Assembly: GCF_003967195.1 (NCBI RefSeq)
Contig: NZ_AP018725.1
Span: 1,798,001 to 1,862,000 of the forward strand
Length of the DNA: 64,000 bases
DNA from: Sulfuriflexus mobilis
GTDB taxonomy: Bacteria > Pseudomonadota > Gammaproteobacteria > AKS1
Direction of reading: 5' to 3'
A program made the position numbers and the translations under genes. The notes under the pieces were generated by a model. The model searched no databases. It saw only the letters and a program-made list of their open reading frames with translations, and was not told the origin of the DNA. This document shows, piece by piece, positions 1 to 8,178 of the stretch; the stretch's first letter is position 1, and each line of letters begins with the position of its first letter.

Positions 1-270
1 AGGGCATTTGTCTTTATCAATAGGTGTTGGGACGGTGACAATATAAATGTTACAGTCACGGATATCATCTGAATTTGTTGTGTAGCAGAGCTTCGATGCT
101 TGTTTAAGCTCTTCTGGCTCTACTTCAAGAGTACGATCTTCGCCATCACGCAGTTCTTGAATACGACCAGGGTTGATATCGAAACCTATCGTATCCAGCC
201 GTTTACCAAATTCAACAGCAAGAGGCAGGCCTACATAGCCAAGGCCGATTATAGCAAGCTTATTTTGCAT
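1..270 (-). CDS. UDP-sugar 6-dehydrogenase, N-terminal part (TviB/WbpO type)
   Basis: The gene starts at ATG 270 and runs off the window edge, so only the first 90 residues are visible. They form the NAD-binding Rossmann start (residues 6-14, IIGLGYVGL) and continue to the TVPTPID motif near residue 84, typical of nucleotide-sugar dehydrogenases that oxidise UDP-HexNAc or UDP-glucose C6 to a uronic acid. Such enzymes supply acidic sugars for capsule, O-antigen or exopolysaccharide. The exact substrate cannot be told from this part. An ops element 32 bases upstream suggests that it opens an RfaH-dependent polysaccharide operon continuing beyond base 1. Confidence 0.85.
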   Translation of the reverse strand, partial: MQNKLAIIGLGYVGLPLAVEFGKRLDTIGFDINPGRIQELRDGEDRTLEVEPEELKQASKLCYTTNSDDIRDCNIYIVTVPTPIDKDKCP

Positions 271-301
271 AATTGTTATCTATCATATAATTCATCATCA
301 G

Positions 302-314
302 GCACGCTACCGCC
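302..314 (-). promoter_or_regulatory. ops element (RfaH loading site)
   Basis: Read on the minus strand this is GGCGGTAGCGTGC, which contains the complete ops core known from E. coli (GGCGGTAGCGTG). RNA polymerase pauses at ops and RfaH binds the exposed non-template strand. The site lies in the leader between the winged-helix regulator and the UDP-sugar dehydrogenase, on the transcribed strand and within 50 bases of the start codon. The gene for RfaH itself is about 700 bases upstream. Function is inferred from the exact match and context. Confidence 0.85.
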
Positions 315-366
315 CTACAGTGCATCATTAATGCCCCGCATAGTCGGTCCATCACGGAAATCTCTT

Positions 367-993
367 TTAGAGACTTTGTGAACTATTTTGTTTATCCAGA
401 CGCAACACGTCCGGAACGATGACCTTTGCAGGGTCTACCTTTGATATTAGGTGTTCATAACTAATTTTTGTCGCATTCAAATCAGTTATCAGGTATCCAT
501 CATGTTCTGGCAACATAGCAAGGTCGTGATAAACATCGTTGTTAATAAATCGAACATGCTCAGTATGTGGGTCATACAAAGCCACAATATCAATCCCACT
601 ATCATAGGAGCGAAGAATGGCTATTTCAGCCAAATCCGAAAGGCCACACAAAACTATCCTGTTCCAACCGTTCTCCTTACATTGAACGTATGCATTGCGG
701 CATGACTCACCCGCTTCTCGATAAAAAGAAAATGAGTTTTTCAAATACCAGGCCGTTAAACGTCCCTTTTCGGAGAGACCCTTTGGTGTCAGGTAATACA
801 AGTATCGATTCGCTGGTGCATCACTGATCTTTATAAGCCCCTTGCGTACACAGCGTTTTAAATAAGAATTGGCAAGACCCAGTGCAACACCGAGTTCCCG
901 TGCCAGATGACGCTGACTGATATCACTCTTGCGGCCTATCGCATCAAGCACACTTAGTGTAATTTCTTCTTCTTTAAATTCTTTATTATTCAT
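367..993 (-). CDS. Winged-helix regulator with a C-terminal Rossmann-like domain
   Basis: The protein has 208 residues. Residues 8-75 look like a MarR/ArsR-like winged helix: a recognition-helix region (SQRHLARELGVALGLANSYL), then a wing ending in YYLTPKG. Regulators of this N-terminal type occur in exopolysaccharide clusters. Residues 110-200 look like a separate alpha/beta unit beginning VLCGLSDLAEIAI, which resembles a dinucleotide- or CoA-binding Rossmann start, though the glycine motif is not canonical. The gene sits between rfaH (21 bases away) and the ops-preceded dehydrogenase, so a role in controlling polysaccharide genes is inferred. Its ligand and targets are unknown. Confidence 0.7.
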   Translation of the reverse strand: MNNKEFKEEEITLSVLDAIGRKSDISQRHLARELGVALGLANSYLKRCVRKGLIKISDAPANRYLYYLTPKGLSEKGRLTAWYLKNSFSFYREAGESCRNAYVQCKENGWNRIVLCGLSDLAEIAILRSYDSGIDIVALYDPHTEHVRFINNDVYHDLAMLPEHDGYLITDLNATKISYEHLISKVDPAKVIVPDVLRLDKQNSSQSL

Positions 994-1014
994 AGGAGAT
1001 TATTGAGATAATAG

Positions 1015-1533
1015 TTAACTAACTACCTCAATTGCCTCCATATCTATTTGTACACGTGTCGTCTTACCCATTAACTCAAGCAGTAACATCACACGTTGCT
1101 CACCTGTCCTGGCAACAAATACGCCCTCAAGACCCGCCATTGGCCCATCCAGTACCCGTACGTTGACACCCTTGCTGATTTCATCTTTAACATGCTGCAA
1201 ACCATCCGGGTTTTCACGACTACGGATCGCCTCGATGATTTCTTCGCTGATTGGCGTCGGCATTTGGCCGAAACGTACCAATGTTGAGACGCCTAGGGTT
1301 GAGCGAATGGGCGCCCAGTTGTCATGGCTCTGATCAAGGTGAATAAACAGGTAGCGGGGAAAAAATGGCTCATTGACATGGCGACGACGGCCATTTCGAC
1401 GTTTTACATTCATTATCATGGGGAGATAGGTGACATAGCCCTGCTGCTCAAGCTGCTGTTGAGCCACAGTCTCCTGTTTAGGCTTGGTATAGACAAGATA
1501 CCATGACCTACTATTTGCTTTTATTTCAGTCAT
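1015..1533 (-). CDS. rfaH: Transcription antiterminator RfaH (specialised NusG paralogue)
   Basis: The protein has 172 residues and two domains: a NusG N-terminal domain (about residues 9-105, opening WYLVYTKPKQE and including the FFPRYLFIH segment) and a C-terminal KOW domain (about 118-172). RfaH, unlike NusG, is recruited at ops sites. It suppresses Rho-dependent termination and couples transcription to translation of long horizontally acquired operons such as LPS, capsule and haemolysin. An exact ops sequence occurs at 302-314 in the same transcription direction, which favours RfaH over general NusG. It is probably co-transcribed with the winged-helix gene 21 bases downstream. Confidence 0.9.
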   Translation of the reverse strand: MTEIKANSRSWYLVYTKPKQETVAQQQLEQQGYVTYLPMIMNVKRRNGRRRHVNEPFFPRYLFIHLDQSHDNWAPIRSTLGVSTLVRFGQMPTPISEEIIEAIRSRENPDGLQHVKDEISKGVNVRVLDGPMAGLEGVFVARTGEQRVMLLLELMGKTTRVQIDMEAIEVVS

Positions 1534-1581
1534 TTATAATATTTACGGTCAAATAGCCGATTATCTCTGATCATGGCGTTC

Positions 1582-1611
1582 ATTCTATGAACATAGTCGA
1601 GATTTAAACAA
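1582..1611 (-). promoter_or_regulatory. Possible sigma-70 promoter for rfaH
   Basis: On the minus strand a TTGTTT hexamer (1606-1611) is followed after 18 bases by TAGAAT (1582-1587), the latter five of six to the -10 consensus. A short inverted repeat (CTATG-TT-CATAG) overlaps the -10. The -35 match is weak, so this is only a candidate. It lies in the 205-base gap between cysC and rfaH, which has no other clear feature. Confidence 0.35.
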
Positions 1612-1738
1612 AATTTAACTGAAAAAACAAGGGAATAGATTGAGAAACAAATACTTATACTATCCAATAATCACTGCGAATATTATGGTTTATTCGTCGC
1701 CGTGATAAACGGAACGAAGTCCGGAAGAAAAACTCTAT

Positions 1739-2368
1739 TTATAACCAAACGCCGCGTGCTTTAAGACATGCAATAATCGTCTCTGCACAGTCATCAAGCG
1801 AAAGACTGCCGCTCGTATCCACAACAATTTCTGCCGACCTGGGGACATCATAAGGAGCGGAAATGCCAGTAAACTCCTTGATTTCACCGGCCCTCGCCCT
1901 TTTATACAGGCCCTTCACATCACGTTCTTCACAAACCTCTATGGGGCAATCACAATAGATCTCGATAAAATCATCACCGACCAGGTCCCTGACCTTCTGC
2001 CGGTCTTCGTGCGAGGGGGAAATGAAGGCGGTCAGGGCAATCACGCCGGCATTAATAAACAGTTTCGACATCTCGCCTATGCGACGAATATTCTCACTGC
2101 GCGCCTCCTCCGAGAAACTCAGATCACCACACAGACCATGGCGGACATTGTCGCCATCGAAGACGAAGGTCCTGCAGCCCATTCCATGGAGTTTTTCCTC
2201 AACATAATGCGCAAGGGTGGATTTTCCGGAGCCGGAAAGCCCGGTAAACCAGAGGACCGCACTGCGATGGCCATTTTGTGCCTCACGACGCTCACGGGTG
2301 ACAGTGGCGCAGTGCCATACGGTATTGCTAGATTTTATAGGCGCTTGCTTGTTTTCTGATTTAGGCAC
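1739..2368 (-). CDS. cysC: Adenylylsulfate (APS) kinase
   Basis: CysC phosphorylates APS at the 3' position with ATP to give PAPS. The 209-residue protein has the Walker A motif at residues 43-51 (GLSGSGKST), the [10 protein letters not shown] segment near 71 and the phosphoacceptor-type serine in ISPSHEDR near 118. Start is GTG 2368, because the upstream frame closes with a TAA seven bases before it. No cysDN sulfurylase or PAPS reductase is present here. Placed beside rfaH and a nucleotide-sugar dehydrogenase, it might supply PAPS for sulfated polysaccharide, but sulfate assimilation is equally possible. Confidence 0.93.
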   Translation of the reverse strand: MPKSENKQAPIKSSNTVWHCATVTRERREAQNGHRSAVLWFTGLSGSGKSTLAHYVEEKLHGMGCRTFVFDGDNVRHGLCGDLSFSEEARSENIRRIGEMSKLFINAGVIALTAFISPSHEDRQKVRDLVGDDFIEIYCDCPIEVCEERDVKGLYKRARAGEIKEFTGISAPYDVPRSAEIVVDTSGSLSLDDCAETIIACLKARGVWL

Positions 2369-2410
2369 TTTGGGTTACTACTCTTCTACAACTGACTGAT
2401 TATATTGTGC

Positions 2411-2416
2411 ATTATA
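2411..2416 (-). promoter_or_regulatory. Candidate -10 box upstream of cysC
   Basis: A perfect TATAAT on the minus strand lies 42 bases before the cysC GTG. A short dyad, CGGA-CTATA-TCCG (2418-2430), sits immediately upstream in the spacer. No convincing -35 is present, so an activator-dependent promoter is possible. Confidence 0.35.
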
Positions 2417-2494
2417 GCGGATATAGTCCGATTAGGATATTGCCTGATTACACTGTGCTAATCTGACCTTCATCTCTGCGATATAGATAACCGT

Positions 2495-2520
2495 AAAAAA
2501 ACGGGCCCAATTGGGCCCGT
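2495..2520 (-). terminator. Rho-independent terminator
   Basis: A perfect 20-base palindrome (ACGGGCCCAATTGGGCCCGT, 2501-2520) is followed on the minus strand by seven T residues. It lies 93 bases after the comEA-like stop and separates that unit from cysC. Confidence 0.92.
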
Positions 2521-2613
2521 CGATTATACTAGCAATGGCAGCTTTGGCATCCATGCCCTTGCCTTGCCGTCATCCCCTACTCGGCGGCATCCTTATCGCC
2601 TTATAGTGTCAGA

Positions 2614-2907
2614 CTACTTTTTATCGCTCACGGCGGCCGTTTTTGCCCCCGTTGTCAGACGATCACGGTTTTTCGCTACCGTCTGCAGGCCTATCCCCTT
2701 CACCTTGGCCAGGTCGTCAACCGAGGCGAAACGGCCATTTTTCGTGCGGTAGGCAACAATGGCCTCAGCCTTGGCCTGGCCGACGCCCTGAATGGCTTGC
2801 GCCAGAGACAGGGCATCAGCGCTATTAATATCAACAGGCTCAATGGCAAAAACAGCAGTGGATAACAGTAGTGCGAACGCACCAATAAGACGGCGTAAAT
2901 GATTCAT
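2614..2907 (-). CDS. Secreted ComEA-like helix-hairpin-helix protein
   Basis: The 97-residue protein has a Sec signal peptide (residues 1-21, ending in VFA) and then about 65 residues of ComEA-type helix-hairpin-helix (VDINSADALSLAQAIQGVG and DLAKVKGIG). Family members bind double-stranded DNA without sequence specificity. In Gammaproteobacteria such short periplasmic forms take part in DNA uptake, or have unknown roles. A strong Shine-Dalgarno (AAGGAGAG) sits five bases before ATG 2907. A terminator follows at 2495-2520. No other competence genes are in the window, so an uptake role is inferred only from the family. Confidence 0.85.
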   Translation of the reverse strand: MNHLRRLIGAFALLLSTAVFAIEPVDINSADALSLAQAIQGVGQAKAEAIVAYRTKNGRFASVDDLAKVKGIGLQTVAKNRDRLTTGAKTAAVSDKK

Positions 2908-2962
2908 CGTAACTCTCCTTTTATGAATAATCCCCGAAACTCCATGTCGGGGTAAGACAACG

Positions 2963-3697
2963 TTACGGATTCAGCGATGCAGGGTCAATACCCGGCAAGG
3001 AAGCAATTTCTGATTCTATTGTAAGCAAAACGCCCATTGGCTTGTCAGCCTGGGTAATCGGTCTGCCAATCACCAGGTAACTGGAACCCGCAGCCATAGC
3101 CTCGGCAGGCGTCAGGGTACGGCGCTGATCATCGGTGGCCGAACCGGCAGGTCGAATGCCCGGGGTGACCAGGGCAAAGTCTTTACCGAGGCTTTCACGC
3201 AGGGCTGTTACCTCTTTGGGTGAGCAAACCACGCCATCCATTCCCGAGTGACTCGCCAGTCTGGCAAGGCGCATCACATTCTCTTCTGCGGTGCCCATAT
3301 AGCCCACTTCCTTAATATCTTCATCACTCAGACTGGTGAGGATCGTGACCGCGATCAACAACGGCGACTGGCTGGATTTCTCGATCGCCTCACGGGCGGC
3401 CTCCATCATGCGCCGACCACCACTGGCATGTACATTCATCATCCACACACCGAGATCACAGGCCGCCGAGCAGGCCGCCGCCACAGTATTCGGGATATCG
3501 TGGAATTTCAGATCCAGGAACACGTCAAAACCCTTACCCGCCAGTGTCTCGACAAAATCAGGTCCCAGACGGGTAAACATTTCTTTACCAACCTTCAATC
3601 GGCAACGCGAGGGATCGAGTTGTTCAACCAGGCCTAGGGCCGCGGCCTTTTCCGGAAAATCCAGGGCGACAATAATGGGCGAATTAGAATTAGACAT
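2963..3697 (-). CDS. pyrF: Orotidine 5'-phosphate decarboxylase
   Basis: PyrF catalyses the last step of de novo UMP synthesis, OMP to UMP plus CO2. It is a TIM barrel, here 244 residues. The catalytic motif [10 protein letters not shown] starts near residue 62, the substrate-binding VTPGIRP lies in the C-terminal half and the phosphate loop is near VIGRPI. I chose ATG 3697 over a TTG two codons upstream because a GAG lies eight bases before it. It follows lapB closely (9 bases), an arrangement common in Gammaproteobacteria. Confidence 0.95.
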   Translation of the reverse strand: MSNSNSPIIVALDFPEKAAALGLVEQLDPSRCRLKVGKEMFTRLGPDFVETLAGKGFDVFLDLKFHDIPNTVAAACSAACDLGVWMMNVHASGGRRMMEAAREAIEKSSQSPLLIAVTILTSLSDEDIKEVGYMGTAEENVMRLARLASHSGMDGVVCSPKEVTALRESLGKDFALVTPGIRPAGSATDDQRRTLTPAEAMAAGSSYLVIGRPITQADKPMGVLLTIESEIASLPGIDPASLNP

Positions 3698-3706
3698 AAT
3701 CAATAC

Positions 3707-4873
3707 TCAGCTTTCTACAATATCCTGCAACGGCTTGACACTGTTCCAGCGTTTGCAACTGGGACAATGCCAGTGCATGGCCTTGGCCTCAAATCCACAG
3801 GCCTGACATTTATATGATGACTTCAGGGTGGAGAGTTTGTTTATCAGGTCACTGAGAATATGCATATTCTCGCGCGCAGGCCCTTCAGTATTTTGCATAT
3901 TATATTCGACGAGTCGTTCCAGACCACGCACCGAGGGACGCTTACGCAACTCTTCAATAATAAATTGCATGGCCGCACGCTCACCCTGTTCCTTCTTCAT
4001 TAACTCGGCCAGGGCCAACATAGCGGTCACTCCACCATACTGGTTCAGAATGCCTTCAAGATAGTGGCGATACTCGGTAAGTTTTCCAATAGAACGATAG
4101 CATTTCTCCATTGGAATAATGGCTTCGGAAATATAACCCGCATCCTGCCCTTCAATAGCACGATAGGCGCGAATAGCCGCCTTACAATCACCTGACGAAG
4201 ATTCAAGATCACCTTGCAACAGGCTGGCGCGCACACAAGACTTGTCGACGGCCAATGCCTTCTTGACGGCCTGTTGCGCCGTACGTATATCATGGTGGCT
4301 AATAGCCGCCTCAGCCTGTTCACAATAATAATGTGCAATCACGACATGAGTACGTTTACCGGTCACAAACTCATAACTACGGGCCGTTTCAACAGCCTTT
4401 GACCAGTCTTTTTCCTGTTCATAGATCTCGAGCAACTGTTTCAGTGCCTCGGCTTTATATTCACCCAGCTCAATCAGTTCCTGAAACAGGTTCTCGGCAC
4501 GGTCCAGCAGGCCTGCACGCATATAGTCCTGTCCCAGTTCATAGAGCGCCAGGGAACGCTGACCACGACTCAGGGTTGGACGGGCAATAATATTCTGGTG
4601 AATACGAATAGCCCGATCGACCTCGCCACGACGTCGAAACAGGTTACCCAGGGCCAGGTGGGTTTCAACCGTTTCACTATCTACCTCAAGCATCTGGATA
4701 AAGACCTCAATGGCCTTGTCCGGCTGTTCATTAAGCAGGAAGTTCAGACCCTTGAAGTAGTCCGATGACAGATCGGGACGACCCCGCTGTTGCTGCCTGC
4801 GCATATCGCGGCGTGCAATATACCATCCGGAGGCAGCAGCGATCGGCAATAATAATGCGACCAACTCAAGCAT
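3707..4873 (-). CDS. lapB: Lipopolysaccharide assembly protein B (YciM)
   Basis: LapB is an inner-membrane-anchored TPR protein that presents LpxC to the FtsH protease and so limits lipid A synthesis. The 388-residue product has an N-terminal membrane segment (about residues 1-18), a run of TPR units through most of the length, and a C-terminal rubredoxin-type metal site with cysteines at 356, 359, 370 and 373. Its ATG shares bases with the lapA stop (TAATG), implying translational coupling. Confidence 0.95.
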   Translation of the reverse strand: MLELVALLLPIAAASGWYIARRDMRRQQQRGRPDLSSDYFKGLNFLLNEQPDKAIEVFIQMLEVDSETVETHLALGNLFRRRGEVDRAIRIHQNIIARPTLSRGQRSLALYELGQDYMRAGLLDRAENLFQELIELGEYKAEALKQLLEIYEQEKDWSKAVETARSYEFVTGKRTHVVIAHYYCEQAEAAISHHDIRTAQQAVKKALAVDKSCVRASLLQGDLESSSGDCKAAIRAYRAIEGQDAGYISEAIIPMEKCYRSIGKLTEYRHYLEGILNQYGGVTAMLALAELMKKEQGERAAMQFIIEELRKRPSVRGLERLVEYNMQNTEGPARENMHILSDLINKLSTLKSSYKCQACGFEAKAMHWHCPSCKRWNSVKPLQDIVES

Positions 4874-5166
4874 TAATGCTTGTCCTTGATCGGCATGGTA
4901 CGCAGATTCGTGAGTTCCTGCTCGGTGTGCTTGATCTGGCGACGCAATTTAGACACTTCATGACGTGTTGACATGATAATAACTACGCTGGAAATCAAAC
5001 CCAGAATGGCACCGCCGACAAGCGCGAGAATAATTGTCAGGGCGAGAGGTGCCCGCACTTCACCAAAGTAGTAGTTTACCGTTACCGGTTCACCATTAAG
5101 AATAGTAAAAAAAAGTACCAGCAGAAGTACCAGGAGGATAATAAAAGCACTGACTAGCCGCGCCAT
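4873..5166 (-). CDS. lapA: Lipopolysaccharide assembly protein A (DUF1049)
   Basis: This small inner-membrane protein of 97 residues has two hydrophobic segments (about residues 5-23 and 42-65) and a basic, coiled-coil-like tail (HEVSKLRRQIKHTEQELTNL). In E. coli LapA works with LapB in LPS assembly and in control of LpxC. The gene overlaps lapB by one base and sits in the conserved ihfB-lapA-lapB-pyrF order. The 106-base gap to ihfB holds a modest 6-bp hairpin (5222-5243) but no clear terminator. Confidence 0.92.
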   Translation of the reverse strand: MARLVSAFIILLVLLLVLFFTILNGEPVTVNYYFGEVRAPLALTIILALVGGAILGLISSVVIIMSTRHEVSKLRRQIKHTEQELTNLRTMPIKDKH

Positions 5167-5272
5167 GGCAAGCTCTCCCGTGATAAACGATTAGCAACAG
5201 GTATCCTGATTGTATTACAGCGCATTGTCAGCATAGGCAATGCTACGTGAATTGTTCAGGTCGCTGTATTAA

Positions 5273-5581
5273 TCAAGCTTCTACAATAGCGTTATTCGCC
5301 GCAGCGGCATTAACGCGCTCGCGCAGTTCCTTACCCGGCTTGAAGTGTGGGACATACTTGCCTGACAAGGAAACAGACTCGCCTGTTTTAGGATTACGAC
5401 CAACACGGGGTGGCCGAAAATGAAGAGAGAAACTGCCAAAGCCACGAATCTCGATGCGACTACCCGTCGCAAGAGACTGACTCATCTGTTCAATCAGGGT
5501 CTTCACTGCAAGTTCAACGTCTTTATATGGAAGCTGATTCTGTTTGCGAGCTAGAACTTCAATCAATTCAGACTTTGTCAT
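5273..5581 (-). CDS. ihfB: Integration host factor subunit beta
   Basis: IHF-beta pairs with IHF-alpha to make a DNA-bending heterodimer used in recombination, replication and promoter architecture. The 102-residue protein begins [11 protein letters not shown] and carries the beta-arm segment [20 protein letters not shown] with the intercalating proline. ATG 5581 is chosen because family members begin at MTKSEL; a frame extension of 13 codons upstream is not conserved-looking. It follows rpsA, as in E. coli and Pseudomonas. Confidence 0.95.
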   Translation of the reverse strand: MTKSELIEVLARKQNQLPYKDVELAVKTLIEQMSQSLATGSRIEIRGFGSFSLHFRPPRVGRNPKTGESVSLSGKYVPHFKPGKELRERVNAAAANNAIVEA

Positions 5582-5605
5582 TATTCTGATTCCCGTCTTG
5601 TTGTA

Positions 5606-5611
5606 ATTATA
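5606..5611 (-). promoter_or_regulatory. Candidate -10 box for ihfB
   Basis: A perfect TATAAT on the minus strand sits 25 bases before the ihfB ATG, just after the strong rpsA-ihfB hairpin. The -35 region is poor, so this is a weak call. In E. coli ihfB also has a promoter separate from rpsA. Confidence 0.35.
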
Positions 5612-5620
5612 GTGCTGCAT

Positions 5621-5648
5621 CCGGTGCAGTCCCGATGGACTGCACCGG
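5621..5648 (-). other. Strong hairpin between rpsA and ihfB
   Basis: CCGGTGCAGTCC and its perfect 12-base complement flank a four-base loop, starting nine bases after the rpsA stop. No T-tract follows, so it is unlikely to be a full terminator. It may protect the rpsA mRNA 3' end, mark a processing site or attenuate read-through into ihfB. Confidence 0.75.
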
Positions 5649-5656
5649 CAACAGTT

Positions 5657-7333
5657 TTAGTCTTTACCTTCCATCTGCTGCTTGAAGATATCACCAAGAG
5701 TGGCCTTCATGCCGCTGTCTTCACCGTTGGAATAATCCTGCAGAACAGCTGACTCGTCATCACTATCCTTCGCCTTGATGGACAAAGTAATCGTGTGGTT
5801 CTTACGATCAACACCAACAAACTTGGCCTCAATCTCATCACCTTCGTTGAGAACGGTACGAGCATCTTCAACACGGTCGCGAGCGATATCTGAAGCACGC
5901 AGGTAACCTTCTACGCCATCATCCAGTTCAATACGTGCGCCCTTGGCATCGACTTCAATGATCTTACCCTTAACGATGCTGCCCTTGGCATGCTCAGCAA
6001 CATAGTTAGAGAACGGGTTTTTCTCCATCTGCTTGATACCCAGCGAGATACGCTCACGCTCAGGGTCAACAGACAGAACAACCGTTTCGAGTTCATCACC
6101 CTTCTTGTAGTTGCGGATAACTTCTTCGCCAGGGACACTCCAGGAGATATCAGACATGTGCACAAGACCGTCTATGCCACCCTCAAGACCGAGGAAGATA
6201 CCGAAGTCAGTAATAGACTTGATGGTACCTACAACCTTGTCGTTCTTGTTGTGAGATTCAGCAAAGTCTTCCCATGGATTGGCCTGACACTGCTTCATGC
6301 CCATGGAGATACGACGACGTTCTTCATCAATGTCGAGCACGACGACTTCAACTTCATCACCTAACTGAACAACCTTGGATGGATGAATATTCTTGTTGGT
6401 CCAGTCCATTTCTGAAACGTGAACCAGGCCTTCAACGCCAGACTCGATTTCAACAAAGCAACCGTAGTCAGCAATATTGGTGATCTTGCCGAACAGGCGT
6501 GTACCTTCAGGGTAACGACGTGCAATATCAACCCATGGGTCATCGCCGAGTTGCTTCAGACCCAGCGATACACGGCTGCGGTCCTTATCAAACTTCAGCA
6601 CCTTAACGTCGATTTCATCACCAACGTTTACAATTTCACTTGGGTGCTTGATGCGCTTCCAGGACATATCAGTGATATGCAACAGACCATCAACACCACC
6701 CAGGTCAACGAATGCACCATAGTCAGTCAGGTTCTTGACGATACCCTTGACACTCTGACCTTCCTGCAGGTTGGCCAGTAATTCTTCACGCTCGGCAGTC
6801 GATTCGGTTTCAACCACGGCACGACGCGAGACGACAACGTTGTTACGCGCACGATCCAGCTTGATAACCTTGAACTCAAGTGGCTTACCTTCGAGGTAAG
6901 TGGTGTCACGAACCGGACGCACATCAACCAGGGAACCCGGCAGGAAGGCACGAATGTCCATGACTTCAACGGTAAAGCCACCCTTGACCTTGCCGGTAAT
7001 AATACCGGTGACGGTTTCATTGCCTTCCTGGGCAGCTTCAAGCTTGATCCAGGCTACGTTACGTTTCGCTTTTTCACGTGACAGCTTGGTTTCGCCATAA
7101 CCGTCTTCAACGGCATCAAGCGCTACATCAACCTCATCACCAATAGAAACTTCAATATCACCATTCAGATCAAGGAACTGCTCTAATGGGATAACACCTT
7201 CTGACTTCAGGCCAGCGTGGACGATGACAAAGTCATCATTAATGTCCATAACGAGACCACTAATAATGGCGCCGGGACGCATCTTGTCATTGGATAAACT
7301 CTGTTCAAAGAGTTCGGCAAAAGATTCACTCAT
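5657..7333 (-). CDS. rpsA: 30S ribosomal protein S1
   Basis: S1 binds mRNA and helps unfold it on the 30S subunit. The 558-residue product has six S1 OB-fold repeats at about residues 20-87, 105-171, 192-260, 277-347, 364-434 and 451-520, each recognisable by phrases such as [21 protein letters not shown]. Length equals that of E. coli S1 (557). It lies between cmk and ihfB, the usual order. A perfect 14-base palindrome (7394-7407) spans the cmk stop upstream. Confidence 0.98.
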   Translation of the reverse strand: MSESFAELFEQSLSNDKMRPGAIISGLVMDINDDFVIVHAGLKSEGVIPLEQFLDLNGDIEVSIGDEVDVALDAVEDGYGETKLSREKAKRNVAWIKLEAAQEGNETVTGIITGKVKGGFTVEVMDIRAFLPGSLVDVRPVRDTTYLEGKPLEFKVIKLDRARNNVVVSRRAVVETESTAEREELLANLQEGQSVKGIVKNLTDYGAFVDLGGVDGLLHITDMSWKRIKHPSEIVNVGDEIDVKVLKFDKDRSRVSLGLKQLGDDPWVDIARRYPEGTRLFGKITNIADYGCFVEIESGVEGLVHVSEMDWTNKNIHPSKVVQLGDEVEVVVLDIDEERRRISMGMKQCQANPWEDFAESHNKNDKVVGTIKSITDFGIFLGLEGGIDGLVHMSDISWSVPGEEVIRNYKKGDELETVVLSVDPERERISLGIKQMEKNPFSNYVAEHAKGSIVKGKIIEVDAKGARIELDDGVEGYLRASDIARDRVEDARTVLNEGDEIEAKFVGVDRKNHTITLSIKAKDSDDESAVLQDYSNGEDSGMKATLGDIFKQQMEGKD

Positions 7334-7397
7334 GAATAAAAACCTGATTTCTACTACATTAACCGTGCCGAAAAAAGAGGTCGGGCTTCAGCCGGAT

Positions 7398-8111
7398 CTA
7401 TAGATCCTGACTTAACGGTGTTTCCTCATAATCGAAGCGCTGCTGACAGAGCTCCAGTATCTTTGCCACCACGGCCTCAATATCAAGCTCAGTGGTATCA
7501 AGAAGAATCGCATCCTCGGCCGCTATCATCGGCGAGGCACCACGCTGACTATCACGCAAATCGCGGCGTTCAATATCCTCTAAAAGAGGCGCGAGATTAA
7601 CACTCATTCCTTTCTCTTTCAACTGTTTATAGCGTCTTTCGGCCCTCGCCTCGGCACTCGCGGTGAGGAAAATCTTCAATGGTGCATCGGGGAAAACCGT
7701 GCTGCCCATATCCCGCCCATCTGCCACCAAACCGGGCATTTCCCGAAAGGCACGCTGACGTGCCAGCAAGGCCGCCCGCACCCCCGGCAGGGCCGCGACG
7801 ATCGAGGCGGCATTTCCGACTATTTCACTGCGGATTTGCTCGGTGACCGGCTCACCCTCGAGCAGAATGACGGTCTGGCCATCCTTGCCCAGGGCGAATT
7901 CCACATCGAGGTGCTCAGCCAGGGTTTCCAGTGATTCGGCATCATCCAGCGCCAGGGTATGGTTCTCGGCCGCCAGGGCCAGTACACGGTAAAGCGCCCC
8001 GCTATCGAGGTAATGCCAGCCCAGGCGTCGGGCGATGATCTGGCTCACCGTGCCCTTACCAGAGCCACTGGGGCCATCAATGGCCAGTAATGGTACATGT
8101 TCAGTATTCAC
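7398..8111 (-). CDS. cmk: Cytidylate kinase
   Basis: Cmk phosphorylates CMP and dCMP. The 237-residue protein has the P-loop GPSGSGKGT at about residues 13-21, the DSGALYR nucleotide-binding segment near 36 and the VADGRDMGSTVFP motif near 129. Start is GTG 8111, with Shine-Dalgarno AAAGGAAG six bases upstream. The gene lies between aroA and rpsA, as in many Gammaproteobacteria. The C-terminal tail beyond the kinase fold is somewhat longer than in E. coli. Confidence 0.96.
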   Translation of the reverse strand: MNTEHVPLLAIDGPSGSGKGTVSQIIARRLGWHYLDSGALYRVLALAAENHTLALDDAESLETLAEHLDVEFALGKDGQTVILLEGEPVTEQIRSEIVGNAASIVAALPGVRAALLARQRAFREMPGLVADGRDMGSTVFPDAPLKIFLTASAEARAERRYKQLKEKGMSVNLAPLLEDIERRDLRDSQRGASPMIAAEDAILLDTTELDIEAVVAKILELCQQRFDYEETPLSQDL

Positions 8112-8178
8112 ATTAACTTCCTTTACTTTTAAATCTCCATTCCCTTTTTTTTCAGATAGTTATATTATTTTTTTAATG

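Noticed and set aside
2022-2399. Several overlapping plus-strand ORFs opposite cysC
   Set aside because: They are shadows of the cysC coding strand; codon periodicity and motifs belong to cysC.
2932-2952. CCCCGA/TCGGGG hairpin between pyrF and the comEA-like gene as a terminator
   Set aside because: Six-base stem with a nine-base loop and no T-tract; too weak to call.
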